A program made the position numbers and the translations under genes. Source: Lachnospiraceae bacterium UBA6987 (lineage in GTDB: Bacteria > Bacillota > Clostridia > Lachnospirales > Lachnospiraceae). Taken from it: a DNA stretch of 44,898 nt. How positions within the stretch are numbered: the first letter of the stretch is position 1; each line of letters begins with the position of its first letter. Below, piece by piece: positions 16,225 through 23,306 of the stretch. The notes below the pieces were generated by a model, which made no database searches, was not told the origin of the DNA, and saw only the letters and a list, made by a program, of their open reading frames with translations. The stretch is taken from assembly GCA_002449955.1 (NCBI GenBank), contig DJYD01000026.1, positions 1-44,898 on the forward strand, given 5' to 3'.

Positions 16225-17208
16225 TTACCGGTCTTCGCGGAAGTAGTTCAGCCCCAGGTGGGCCGGCGGCTGGTTCTCGCGGCGGTTGCGCACGCTGGAG
16301 AGAACTAAGACTAAGACCGTCACGATATACGGGGCCATTTTGATGACTTCCTTGGCTGCCGAGGTGAGGCCGGGGATCAGAACGGCGCAGATGTACAGGC
16401 CGCCGAAGACGAAGGCGCACCAAATGGCACGGGCCGGTTTCCAGAGGGCGAAGATGACGATGGCAATGGCAAGCCAGCCGCGGTCGCCGAAGCCGTTGTT
16501 GGTCCAGGTCCCGCCGGTGTAGTCCATGACGAAATATAGGCCGCCGAGACCGGCAACCATGCCGCCGATGATCGTGGACCAGTATTTGTATTTCGAAACA
16601 TTGATGCCGGCGGCATCGGCGGTCGCCGGATTCTCACCGACAGCACGCAGGTTCAGCCCGGCGCGGGTTTTGGTCAGGAAATACTGCGCACACAGGGCAA
16701 TGATCACGGCCAGATAAGCCAGAAAGCCGTAGCTGAAGAAGACTTCCCCGAATCCGCCGAGCTTATCCGCAAAGGCCGGATACGCCTTGTACCATTTGCC
16801 GATCGTGAGCAGCGAGATGGATCCGCTTTCTCCGAAGAAGGAAAGGAGGGAGCCGCCGAGGAAGTTGCCGATGCCCGTGCCGAAGGTGGTCAGAGCAAGG
16901 CCTGTGACGTTCTGGTTTGCGCGGAGCGTTACGGTCAGGAAGCAGTAGATGAGGGCCATCAGACCGCTGCCGAGCAGGGAGCACACAAGCGGAATCAGGA
17001 TGCACAGGAGCGCGACTGGTTTTTCGCAGAAGTGCTCGTACAGATAGCCGCCGACAATGCCGGAAATGCCGCCCACATACATGATGCCGGGGATCCCCAG
17101 ATTCAGGTGACCGCTCTTTTCGGTCAGAATCTCGCCGGTTGCGCCGTATAAGAGCGGAATGCCCTGTACGATAGAAGAGTGCAGAAATGAGGTCAGGATC
17201 GAGAACAT
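16225..17208 (-). CDS. nupQ: Nucleoside/purine ABC transporter permease, NupQ type
   Basis: 327-residue integral membrane protein of the BPD_transp_2 family. Typical markers are PLLYGATGEILTEKSGHLNLGIPGIM near the N terminus (shown here in part), the central LRAVGENPATADAAGINVSKYK loop and a run of about eight to nine hydrophobic segments. With the other permease it forms the transmembrane pore of an importer for nucleosides or purine bases. It begins one base after the upstream permease stop, so it is part of the same operon. The substrate follows from the operon context and the riboswitch, not from the permease itself. Confidence 0.88.
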   Translation of the reverse strand: MFSILTSFLHSSIVQGIPLLYGATGEILTEKSGHLNLGIPGIMYVGGISGIVGGYLYEHFCEKPVALLCILIPLVCSLLGSGLMALIYCFLTVTLRANQNVTGLALTTFGTGIGNFLGGSLLSFFGESGSISLLTIGKWYKAYPAFADKLGGFGEVFFSYGFLAYLAVIIALCAQYFLTKTRAGLNLRAVGENPATADAAGINVSKYKYWSTIIGGMVAGLGGLYFVMDYTGGTWTNNGFGDRGWLAIAIVIFALWKPARAIWCAFVFGGLYICAVLIPGLTSAAKEVIKMAPYIVTVLVLVLSSVRNRRENQPPAHLGLNYFREDR

Positions 17209-18330
17209 TTATTTACCCTCCTTGTGCGCTTTGTGCCGGAAAATGACGCGGTAATTGATGAAAAACTCGCTGCCGATGATGAAGAACAGAATGATACCGG
17301 TAGCAATGTCGGCAATATCGTTGGATAGACGGAAGGCCTGAGCGATCTCCCCCGCGCCTTTCTGCAGGAATTCAATCAGAGCACTGGTCAGGACCATGAC
17401 AAAAGGATTGAACTTGGCGAGCCAGGAGACAAGCACTGCGGTAAAGCCGTTGCCGCCCGCGATCGTACTGGAAACCGTGTGCGCACTACCGGCCATGAGC
17501 AGGAAGCCGGCCAGACCGGCGATGCAGCCGGAGAGCGCGGCAGTACGAATGACCACCTTCCGGACATTGATGCCGATATAGCGGGCTGTGTTTTCACTTT
17601 CACCCACGACGGCAATTTCGTAGCCGTGCTTGCTGTATTTCAGGTAAATAAACATGAATACGGTCAGGACGGCGACAACGATGATATTGATGGCGTATTT
17701 CTGTCCGAAAATCGTGGGCAGCCATCCGGTGTTGGTTTTGCTGTTCATAATGCCCAGGACTCCGGAGCCGCTGGGGACCCAGACGGCGATCATGGTGTTG
17801 ACAAGCTGGATCGCCACGTAGTTCATCATCAGCGTGAACAGCGTTTCATTGGTTCCGAAACGGGCTTTGAACAGGGCAGGAATACCGGCCCAGATGATAC
17901 CGGAGATGAGCGCGCAGACAAGCATCAGGAGGATCAGCACGCCGCTCGGCAGCTTATCGCCGATGTAGAACATGAGCGCACCGCTCGAAAGGGCACCGAT
18001 CAGGACCTGACCTTCCGCACCGAGGTTCCAGAAGCGCATCTTAAAGGCCGGGGTTACGGCAAGGGCAATGCAAAGCAGCATGGCTGTGTTCTGCAGCAGG
18101 ACCCAGAATTTGCGCTTGGTGGAGAAGCTGCCGTCGATCATGGTCTTGTAGACGGCAATCGGATTTAAACCGGTGAGCCAGTATATGATCAGGGCGTTGA
18201 GCACTAAGGCAAGCAGAATGGCGAGCAGGCGTATCAGCCAGGCCTTGGGGCGGGAAATCCCGGCCCGTTTGACGATGTGAAGCAGAGGCTCGTGGAGCTT
18301 CTGCGTGCTGTTATCTTTTGCTTCACTCAT
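17209..18330 (-). CDS. nupP: Nucleoside/purine ABC transporter permease, NupP type
   Basis: 373 residues, a larger BPD_transp_2 permease with an N-terminal cytoplasmic extension of about 40 residues before the first membrane helix. Recognisable parts are WNLGAEGQVLIGAL and VVGESENTARYIGINVRK. I chose the ATG at 18330 (MSEAKDN) because AAGGAGG lies just upstream and the start overlaps the ATPase stop by 8 bases; an in-frame upstream ATG at 18363 would extend into the ATPase gene. Second pore subunit of the importer. Confidence 0.88.
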   Translation of the reverse strand: MSEAKDNSTQKLHEPLLHIVKRAGISRPKAWLIRLLAILLALVLNALIIYWLTGLNPIAVYKTMIDGSFSTKRKFWVLLQNTAMLLCIALAVTPAFKMRFWNLGAEGQVLIGALSSGALMFYIGDKLPSGVLILLMLVCALISGIIWAGIPALFKARFGTNETLFTLMMNYVAIQLVNTMIAVWVPSGSGVLGIMNSKTNTGWLPTIFGQKYAINIIVVAVLTVFMFIYLKYSKHGYEIAVVGESENTARYIGINVRKVVIRTAALSGCIAGLAGFLLMAGSAHTVSSTIAGGNGFTAVLVSWLAKFNPFVMVLTSALIEFLQKGAGEIAQAFRLSNDIADIATGIILFFIIGSEFFINYRVIFRHKAHKEGK

Positions 18331-19888
18331 GTTTTGCCCCTCCTTCCTCATGAAGTCCTTCAATATGTTCGCTCTTTGTCATGAGCAGGCCGATCTCTTC
18401 CTTGGTGGCCGTGCGTGCGTCCACGATGCCGGTGATGCGTCCGGACCCGATGACCATGATCCGGTCACAGAGCTCGAGCAGTACGTCCAGATCTTCGCCG
18501 ACGAAGATCACGGCCACCCCGCTTTCCTTCTGTGCATTCAGCAGATTGTAGATCATATAGGAGGAGTTGATATCCAGTCCGCGGACCGGGTAGGCTGCCA
18601 TGAATACGGTCGGGGCTGCGGCGATCTCGCGTCCGACGAGAATTTTCTGGACATTGCCGCCGGAGAGCCTCCGCACAGGCGTGCTGACACCGGGGGTGAC
18701 GACTTCGAGCTGTTTGATGATCTGCTCGGCAAGCGTTTTCGGGCTCTTTCTTTCCAGAAAGACGCTGTGGCCCTTGGTATAGCTGCGCAGCATCATGTTG
18801 TCTGCAATGTCCATATCACCGACCAGACCCATGCCAAGTCTGTCTTCCGGAACGAAGGAGAGGCGGACGCCCAGGTCACGGATCTCAAGCGGTGTCTTGT
18901 TCCTCAGGTCTTCATCAACGCCGGTCTTCGGATCATGGTAAATGATACTGCCGCTGCCGACTTTCTGCAGGCCGGCGATGGCTTCGAGGAGCTCTCTCTG
19001 ACCGCTGCCGGCAATTCCGGCGATGCCCAGAATCTCTCCGGAGCGGGCGACGAAGGAAACATCATCCAGAACCTTGATGCCCTCGCGGCTTACCGCATCC
19101 AGATCCTTCACCGTCAGGCGGTCCTGCGGATCCTTCGGCTCCGCCCGGTCGATGTTCAGACTGACCTTTTTGCCTACCATCATTTCGGTGAGCTCGTTTT
19201 CGTTCGTGTCCTTTGTGAGGACGGTGCCGATATATACCCCTTTGCGCAGCACGGCGACCTTGTCGGAGAGGGCAAGGACCTCGTGCAGCTTGTGGGTGAT
19301 GATGATCACGGCCTTGCCGGCGTCCCGCATGCGGCGGAGGACAGCAAAAAGCTTGCGCGTCTCCTGGGGCGTCAGCACGGCTGTGGGTTCGTCGAGGATA
19401 AGGATATCCGCTCCCCGGTACAGCACCTTGATGATTTCAACGGTCTGCTTTTCCGAGACGGACATTTCATAGATCTTTTTCGTCGGATCGATCTCGAAAC
19501 CGTAGGTTTCGCTGATCGTCCGGACTTTTTCATTGACCTTGGCGAGGTCAAAGCGCTCACTTTCCTGCAGTCCCAGAACGATATTCTCCGCGGCGGAAAA
19601 CACATCCACCAGTTTGAAATGCTGATGGATCATGCCGATCTTGTAGCGGAAGGCATCCTTAGGGGAAGCAATGACGACCTCCTGGCCGTCGATGAAGATC
19701 TGACCGGCATCGGGATAGTAAATACCGGCGATCATGTTCATGAGCGTGGTCTTGCCGCTGCCGTTTTCACCAAGGAGGGCCAGAATCTCCCCTCTGAAGG
19801 CAGAGAGGCACACATCCTTGTTGGCAACGATCGGTCCGAAGGTTTTGGTAATATTTTTCAGTTCAATAGCGGGAACGGGCACAGGCAC
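18323..19888 (-). CDS. nupO: Nucleoside/purine ABC transporter ATPase with two ABC domains, NupO type
   Basis: 521 residues with two fused nucleotide-binding domains. The first has a good Walker A (GENGSGKTT near residue 38), the signature region MSVSEKQTVEI and Walker B LILDEPTAVL. The second has a degenerate Walker A (GIAGSGQRELL), the signature LSGGNVQK and the segment YPVRGLD in place of a standard Walker B. This asymmetry is usual in the simple-sugar/BMP transporter class. GTG start with GGAGA upstream. Energises the importer at the cytoplasmic face. Confidence 0.9.
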   Translation of the reverse strand: MPVPVPAIELKNITKTFGPIVANKDVCLSAFRGEILALLGENGSGKTTLMNMIAGIYYPDAGQIFIDGQEVVIASPKDAFRYKIGMIHQHFKLVDVFSAAENIVLGLQESERFDLAKVNEKVRTISETYGFEIDPTKKIYEMSVSEKQTVEIIKVLYRGADILILDEPTAVLTPQETRKLFAVLRRMRDAGKAVIIITHKLHEVLALSDKVAVLRKGVYIGTVLTKDTNENELTEMMVGKKVSLNIDRAEPKDPQDRLTVKDLDAVSREGIKVLDDVSFVARSGEILGIAGIAGSGQRELLEAIAGLQKVGSGSIIYHDPKTGVDEDLRNKTPLEIRDLGVRLSFVPEDRLGMGLVGDMDIADNMMLRSYTKGHSVFLERKSPKTLAEQIIKQLEVVTPGVSTPVRRLSGGNVQKILVGREIAAAPTVFMAAYPVRGLDINSSYMIYNLLNAQKESGVAVIFVGEDLDVLLELCDRIMVIGSGRITGIVDARTATKEEIGLLMTKSEHIEGLHEEGGAKHE

Positions 19889-19930
19889 AGATTTGTCTCC
19901 TTCGGTAATAGTGTGCTGAAGAACGAAATA

Positions 19931-19953
19931 GGGCGGAGGGATGCCCTCCGCCC
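19931..19953 (-). repeat. Intercistronic stem-loop between nupN and nupO
   Basis: Perfect 10-bp inverted repeat (GGGCGGAGGG / CCCTCCGCCC) with a 3-base loop in the 78-base gap. No U tract follows, so it is more likely an mRNA stabiliser or partial terminator that keeps the lipoprotein in excess than a full terminator. Confidence 0.6.
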
Positions 19954-19966
19954 GTTTGCTGAGAAA

Positions 19967-21250
19967 TTATTTCTCGGTGATGCCGTCGATGCGGATATCG
20001 AAATAAGGAGCGGAACGGAAATCGTCGCCGGATTCCACAAAGACGCCGTCGATGATGACGTTGGTCTCAGGCTGGAAGTCGCCCATATCCTGAACGTCAG
20101 CCAGGTATTCCTTCAGGGTCTCGCCCTTCACGGTCCAGTTCTTGGTATCGAACACGTGCAGAGTGCCGGCCTTGAGTTCGGCCATGGCCTTGTCGATCGC
20201 TTCCTGGGTGCCGGGAGCGGCAGCAGCGGCGTTCAGCTCGGTAAGTTCAACGGAACCGGTCGAGAAGTTTCCGCACCAGTCAGTGGCGAAGGTTTCGCCC
20301 TTGGCAACGGCTTCAATGATCAGCTTGTAGTAAGGGGCCCAGTTGATCTTGGAAGAAATGATCGCGGTGGTCGGGCCGAGGTTGATGGTGGATACGTTGT
20401 AGGCAACGTTCGGGATACCCTTTTCTTCGCAGGCCTTGGGAGCGCCTTCGGAGTCAGCGTGCTGGGAGATCAGGACGCAGCCGTCGTTAATCAGCTTAAG
20501 AGCGGCTTCTTTTTCAAGAGCGATATCGAACCAGCTGTTGGTGTAGACAACGTCCATGGTGACTTCCGGAACGATGCTCTTCACACCCAGGAAGAAGGAG
20601 GTGAAGCCGGAAACGACTTCCGCGTAAGGGAAAGCACCGACATAACCGATCTTCGGGGTGGCGCCGTTCTTGACGAGCTCAGCAAGCTTCATGCCTGCAG
20701 CGATACCGGCAAGGTAGCGGCCTTCATAGATGGAAGCGAAAGCATTGTGGAAGTTGGCAACGCCGACGGTGCGGGACTGGGTGCCGGTGGCGTGGCAGAA
20801 CTGGACGTTGGGATAGTTCTTCGCGGCTTCGATCATGTAGGTTTCGTGACCGAAGGAATCGGCAAAGACGATGTTGCAGCCGGCGTCAGCCATTTCTTCA
20901 GCGGTATCCTGGCATTCAGGGCCTTCCGGAACATTCCATTTGAAGATGAACTGATCATCCTTCAGACCCAGTTCCTTCTGCACCTCGAGAGCAGCCTGAT
21001 AGAAGTTGTTGTCGTAGGTGGAAGAGGCCGGATCATGCAGGAAGATGAAACCGAGCTTGATTGTGCTGAGGTTAGCAGCAGGGGCATCAGTGGTTGCAGG
21101 CGCTTCGGTGGAAGCAGGGGCCTGCGTGGTCTCGGGAGCCTTGGTGGTGGCTTCTTCGGAGGCCTTGGTGGATGCGGGGGTGTCGTTGCCGCAGGCGGCC
21201 AGAGCGAAGATCATGGCAAGCGAGAGCAGCACTGCAAGAAGTTTTTTCAT
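19967..21250 (-). CDS. nupN: BMP-family purine nucleoside-binding lipoprotein
   Basis: 427 residues. Lipoprotein signal with lipobox LAAC and Cys20, followed by a long Thr/Ala/Pro-rich linker (about residues 24-60) that spaces the domain from the membrane. The BMP domain begins at KLGFIFLHDPASS and includes GYVGAFPYAEVV. BMP proteins of this type bind purine nucleosides outside the cell and deliver them to the permeases. 49 bases after xpt, without its own riboswitch. Likely the most abundant product of the operon given the stem-loop after it. Confidence 0.9.
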   Translation of the reverse strand: MKKLLAVLLSLAMIFALAACGNDTPASTKASEEATTKAPETTQAPASTEAPATTDAPAANLSTIKLGFIFLHDPASSTYDNNFYQAALEVQKELGLKDDQFIFKWNVPEGPECQDTAEEMADAGCNIVFADSFGHETYMIEAAKNYPNVQFCHATGTQSRTVGVANFHNAFASIYEGRYLAGIAAGMKLAELVKNGATPKIGYVGAFPYAEVVSGFTSFFLGVKSIVPEVTMDVVYTNSWFDIALEKEAALKLINDGCVLISQHADSEGAPKACEEKGIPNVAYNVSTINLGPTTAIISSKINWAPYYKLIIEAVAKGETFATDWCGNFSTGSVELTELNAAAAAPGTQEAIDKAMAELKAGTLHVFDTKNWTVKGETLKEYLADVQDMGDFQPETNVIIDGVFVESGDDFRSAPYFDIRIDGITEK

Positions 21251-21299
21251 TTTTTTCCTCCTGATGGGATGGATTATGTAATAAAATTACATCCGTAAT

Positions 21300-21872
21300 T
21301 TAACGGCGGAAGGTTAATGAATCCGGACCCATGGATTCAATGATGGCTAAGGAGTCAACGCGGATGCCCTTCGCCCGAAGGTCATCACCGCCCTTCTGGA
21401 AGCCCTTTTCAATGGCGATCGCACAGCCTGCGATTGTGGCACCGGCGGCATTTGCCATGGAGATCAGGCCGCATAGCGCCTCGCCTGTAGCCAGAAAATC
21501 ATCAACGAGCAGAACTCTGTCCTTGCTGCTGATGTAGTCGGCAGGCAGAACGGCAGTGTAATCATTGCCGTGCGTGTAGGAATGAATGGGCGCGGTCAGA
21601 ACGCGGCCGGAGACATTGGCTGATTCACTTTTTTTGGCAAAAACGACAGGAACGCCCAGATAAACGGCGGCAGCAAAGGAAAGCGCGATTCCGGAGGATT
21701 CAATGGTCAGGATCTTGGTGATGCCGTCCGCCTTGTAGCGGTTGGCAATCTCCTTGCCGAGTTCCAGGGTGAACGGGGTGTCGATCTGTTGGTTGAGGAA
21801 GGAACCGACCTTCAGGATATTTCCGGGAAGGACCTGCCCTTCTGTCAGGATTTTCTGCTCGAGAGCTTCCAT
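21300..21872 (-). CDS. xpt: Xanthine phosphoribosyltransferase
   Basis: Converts xanthine and PRPP to XMP in purine salvage, cytosolic. 190 residues from the ATG at 21872, which is 5 bases after AAGGAGG; a longer ORF upstream runs into the riboswitch and is rejected. Typical landmarks are MEALEQKILTEG at the start and the PRPP-binding motif VLLVDDFLATGEAL near residue 125, with a hydrophobic segment GVPVVFAKKS before it. Directly controlled by a purine riboswitch and co-transcribed with the nupNOPQ-type importer. Confidence 0.95.
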   Translation of the reverse strand: MEALEQKILTEGQVLPGNILKVGSFLNQQIDTPFTLELGKEIANRYKADGITKILTIESSGIALSFAAAVYLGVPVVFAKKSESANVSGRVLTAPIHSYTHGNDYTAVLPADYISSKDRVLLVDDFLATGEALCGLISMANAAGATIAGCAIAIEKGFQKGGDDLRAKGIRVDSLAIIESMGPDSLTFRR

Positions 21873-21909
21873 TTGACCTCCTTGATAGGGGAATGAGATC
21901 AGACAAATC

Positions 21910-21938
21910 AAAAAACAGGCGGATCGTGCGATCTGCCC
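21910..21938 (-). terminator. Riboswitch expression-platform terminator
   Basis: On the minus strand GGCAGATC-GCAC-GATCCGCC (one A/C mismatch) is followed by TGTTTTTTGATTT. It lies between the aptamer and the xpt start, so ligand binding would favour termination. Confidence 0.75.
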
Positions 21939-21952
21939 ACTTATTGCTGAAA

Positions 21953-22016
21953 CCAATAGTCGCATCTGTGGCGTGCGGTAGAAACGTTTGGGCCGTTTTT
22001 TCCAAACTTATACTGG
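21953..22016 (-). promoter_or_regulatory. Purine riboswitch aptamer, guanine/xanthine class
   Basis: On the minus strand the P1 arms CCAGTA (22016-22011) and TATTGG (21958-21953) enclose TATAA, a P2 stem GTTTGG / CCAAAC, the hallmark GTTTCTACC, a short P3 (GCA / TGC) and GACTAT. The C in GACTAT is the specificity base that pairs with guanine or hypoxanthine rather than adenine. The L2 and L3 loops contain CGG and GCC, able to pair. P3 is shorter than usual, which lowers certainty slightly. Confidence 0.82.
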
Positions 22017-22046
22017 CAGATTTGTCTGTATTCAGTTGATGTGTGT

Positions 22047-22075
22047 ATTGTAAACGGCAGACCCCGAAAAATCAA
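22047..22075 (-). promoter_or_regulatory. Promoter of the xpt-nup operon
   Basis: On the minus strand TTGATT (22075-22070), 17-base spacer, TACAAT (22052-22047), about 30 bases upstream of the aptamer. It overlaps a plsC terminator hairpin (GCGGCAGAC / GTCTGCCG). Confidence 0.65.
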
Positions 22076-22087
22076 GAGTCTGCCGCT
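22054..22087 (-). terminator. Probable terminator of plsC
   Basis: On the minus strand CGGCAGAC and GTCTGCCG enclose a 16-base loop, followed by TTTACAAT. It overlaps the promoter of the next operon. Confidence 0.5.
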
Positions 22088-22119
22088 TAATATATGAAGG
22101 AATTTAGTCTTTTTTGCTG

Positions 22120-22845
22120 TTATACGAGGCTGAAATAAGTCTCTTCCATCTGTTTGTGGATCTGGGCGGGCAGGGCTTTCTGGGCTGCCCGGTCGAGCCC
22201 CTTCGTGGGGATGGGCTTACCGAAAACGACAGACACGGTGACCACCCGGACAAAAGGCCTGTGGTTCTCGTAAATATCGTCCGTGTGGACAAAGGTTACC
22301 GGAACAATGGGGACACCGGTGACAAGCGCGCTCTTGAAGCTGCCTTCATGGAAGGGGAGGAGACCGTTTATGTGGCCGCGGGTCCCTTCAGGATAAATGC
22401 AGTACGCATGGCCGGCATTAAGCTCTGCCTCGACCTCCTTAGTCACGGCGACGCCGGAGCGCAGACTCTTTCTGTCCAAAAAGGCGCAGCGGATAAATTT
22501 CATCCAGGTGCGCAGGAGGGGGATCTTTTTCCACTCAGCCTTGGCAACTGTGCCGCAGATACGGCGGATATACTGGTACTGCAGGAAGATATCAAAATAG
22601 CTGCGATGGTTGCAGACAAAAAGACAGGGCTCCTTTTGCGGGATATTGTCTGTTCCGCTGACCTTGACCCTGGTTCCGGCGAGGAACAGGATTGCTGCCA
22701 TAAGCAGACGCAGGTAGACAAGGGAAACCTCTGCCTGAGTATCTGCGGAAATAAAACCGATCAGCCAGCAGAAAAGCATGGCCGGAAGCCCTAAGGGAAT
22801 TGCAAATATAAAAATGGTGATGACAATGAGAAGAACGCGGAGCAA
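22120..22845 (-). CDS. plsC: 1-acyl-sn-glycerol-3-phosphate acyltransferase
   Basis: Acylates lysophosphatidic acid to phosphatidic acid in the membrane. 241 residues. The catalytic NHRSYFD motif has His80 and Asp85 (HX4D), and the substrate-binding YPEGTRG follows near residue 154. Two hydrophobic segments precede the motif. The start is TTG at 22845, about 12 bases after AAAGGAGG; a nearby ATG at 22855 is out of frame. Monocistronic between two divergently arranged units. Confidence 0.92.
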   Translation of the reverse strand: MLRVLLIVITIFIFAIPLGLPAMLFCWLIGFISADTQAEVSLVYLRLLMAAILFLAGTRVKVSGTDNIPQKEPCLFVCNHRSYFDIFLQYQYIRRICGTVAKAEWKKIPLLRTWMKFIRCAFLDRKSLRSGVAVTKEVEAELNAGHAYCIYPEGTRGHINGLLPFHEGSFKSALVTGVPIVPVTFVHTDDIYENHRPFVRVVTVSVVFGKPIPTKGLDRAAQKALPAQIHKQMEETYFSLV

Positions 22846-22949
22846 GGGATCTGCATGCCTCCTTTACTGTGTTGCAGGATGATTATAACACTGATGAGGG
22901 AGAAAAGACAATTGTTCAATTGTAAAATTAAAAGAAAGCGACTCCGGAC

Positions 22950-22978
22950 TTGACATTCGCGCTTTTACATGCTAAAGT
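22950..22978 (+). promoter_or_regulatory. Promoter of yerC-pcrA
   Basis: TTGACA (22950-22955), 17-base spacer, TAAAGT (22973-22978), 32 bases before the ATG. Confidence 0.75.
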
Positions 22979-23009
22979 GTACAGGAACAAACCGTGCCGG
23001 AGGGATATC

Positions 23010-23303
23010 ATGAATCATGTGATGCAGTCGGAGCCTGTCCGAGAGCTGATCCAAGCTATTTTAATGCTTGAAAGTGAGCAGGAGGTTGAGGATTATCTGA
23101 AAGACATCTGCACCGTGAATGAGATCGAAACGTTAGCGCAGCGCCAGCAGGTGGCTTTTTTGCTGCGTGACAATCTGACTTACAACGAGATTGAAGAAAA
23201 GACCGGTGCGTCCACCGCGACCATCAGCCGTGTGAAGCGCTCCCTGATTCAGGGGGGTGAGGGTTATGAGGCCGCGCATAAACGCCTAAAAGGAGAAAAA
23301 TAG
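23010..23303 (+). CDS. yerC: YerC/YecD-type TrpR-family DNA-binding protein
   Basis: 97 residues from the ATG at 23010, 6 bases after GGAGGG. The conserved middle VNEIETLAQRQQVAFLLRD and the recognition helix-turn-helix EKTGASTATISRVKRSL identify the YerC/YecD group of the TrpR fold. These lack a tryptophan-binding role as far as known. It precedes pcrA by 3 bases, a neighbourhood also seen in Bacillus (yerC near pcrB-pcrA). Regulatory target unknown. Confidence 0.88.
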   Translation: MNHVMQSEPVRELIQAILMLESEQEVEDYLKDICTVNEIETLAQRQQVAFLLRDNLTYNEIEEKTGASTATISRVKRSLIQGGEGYEAAHKRLKGEK

Positions 23304-23306
23304 AGC

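Noticed and set aside
18305..21298. A 997-residue plus-strand reading frame across the purine transporter genes
   Set aside because: It is antisense to nupN, nupO and nupP, which have clear families, ribosome binding sites and operon spacing; the long frame is a by-product of the GC bias.
21873..21965. Upstream extension of xpt
   Set aside because: The extension lies across the riboswitch and terminator; the ATG at 21872 has AAGGAGG and fits family length.
22950..23009. TTG start giving a longer yerC product
   Set aside because: The TTG is part of the promoter -35 box; the ATG at 23010 has a ribosome binding site and matches the family.
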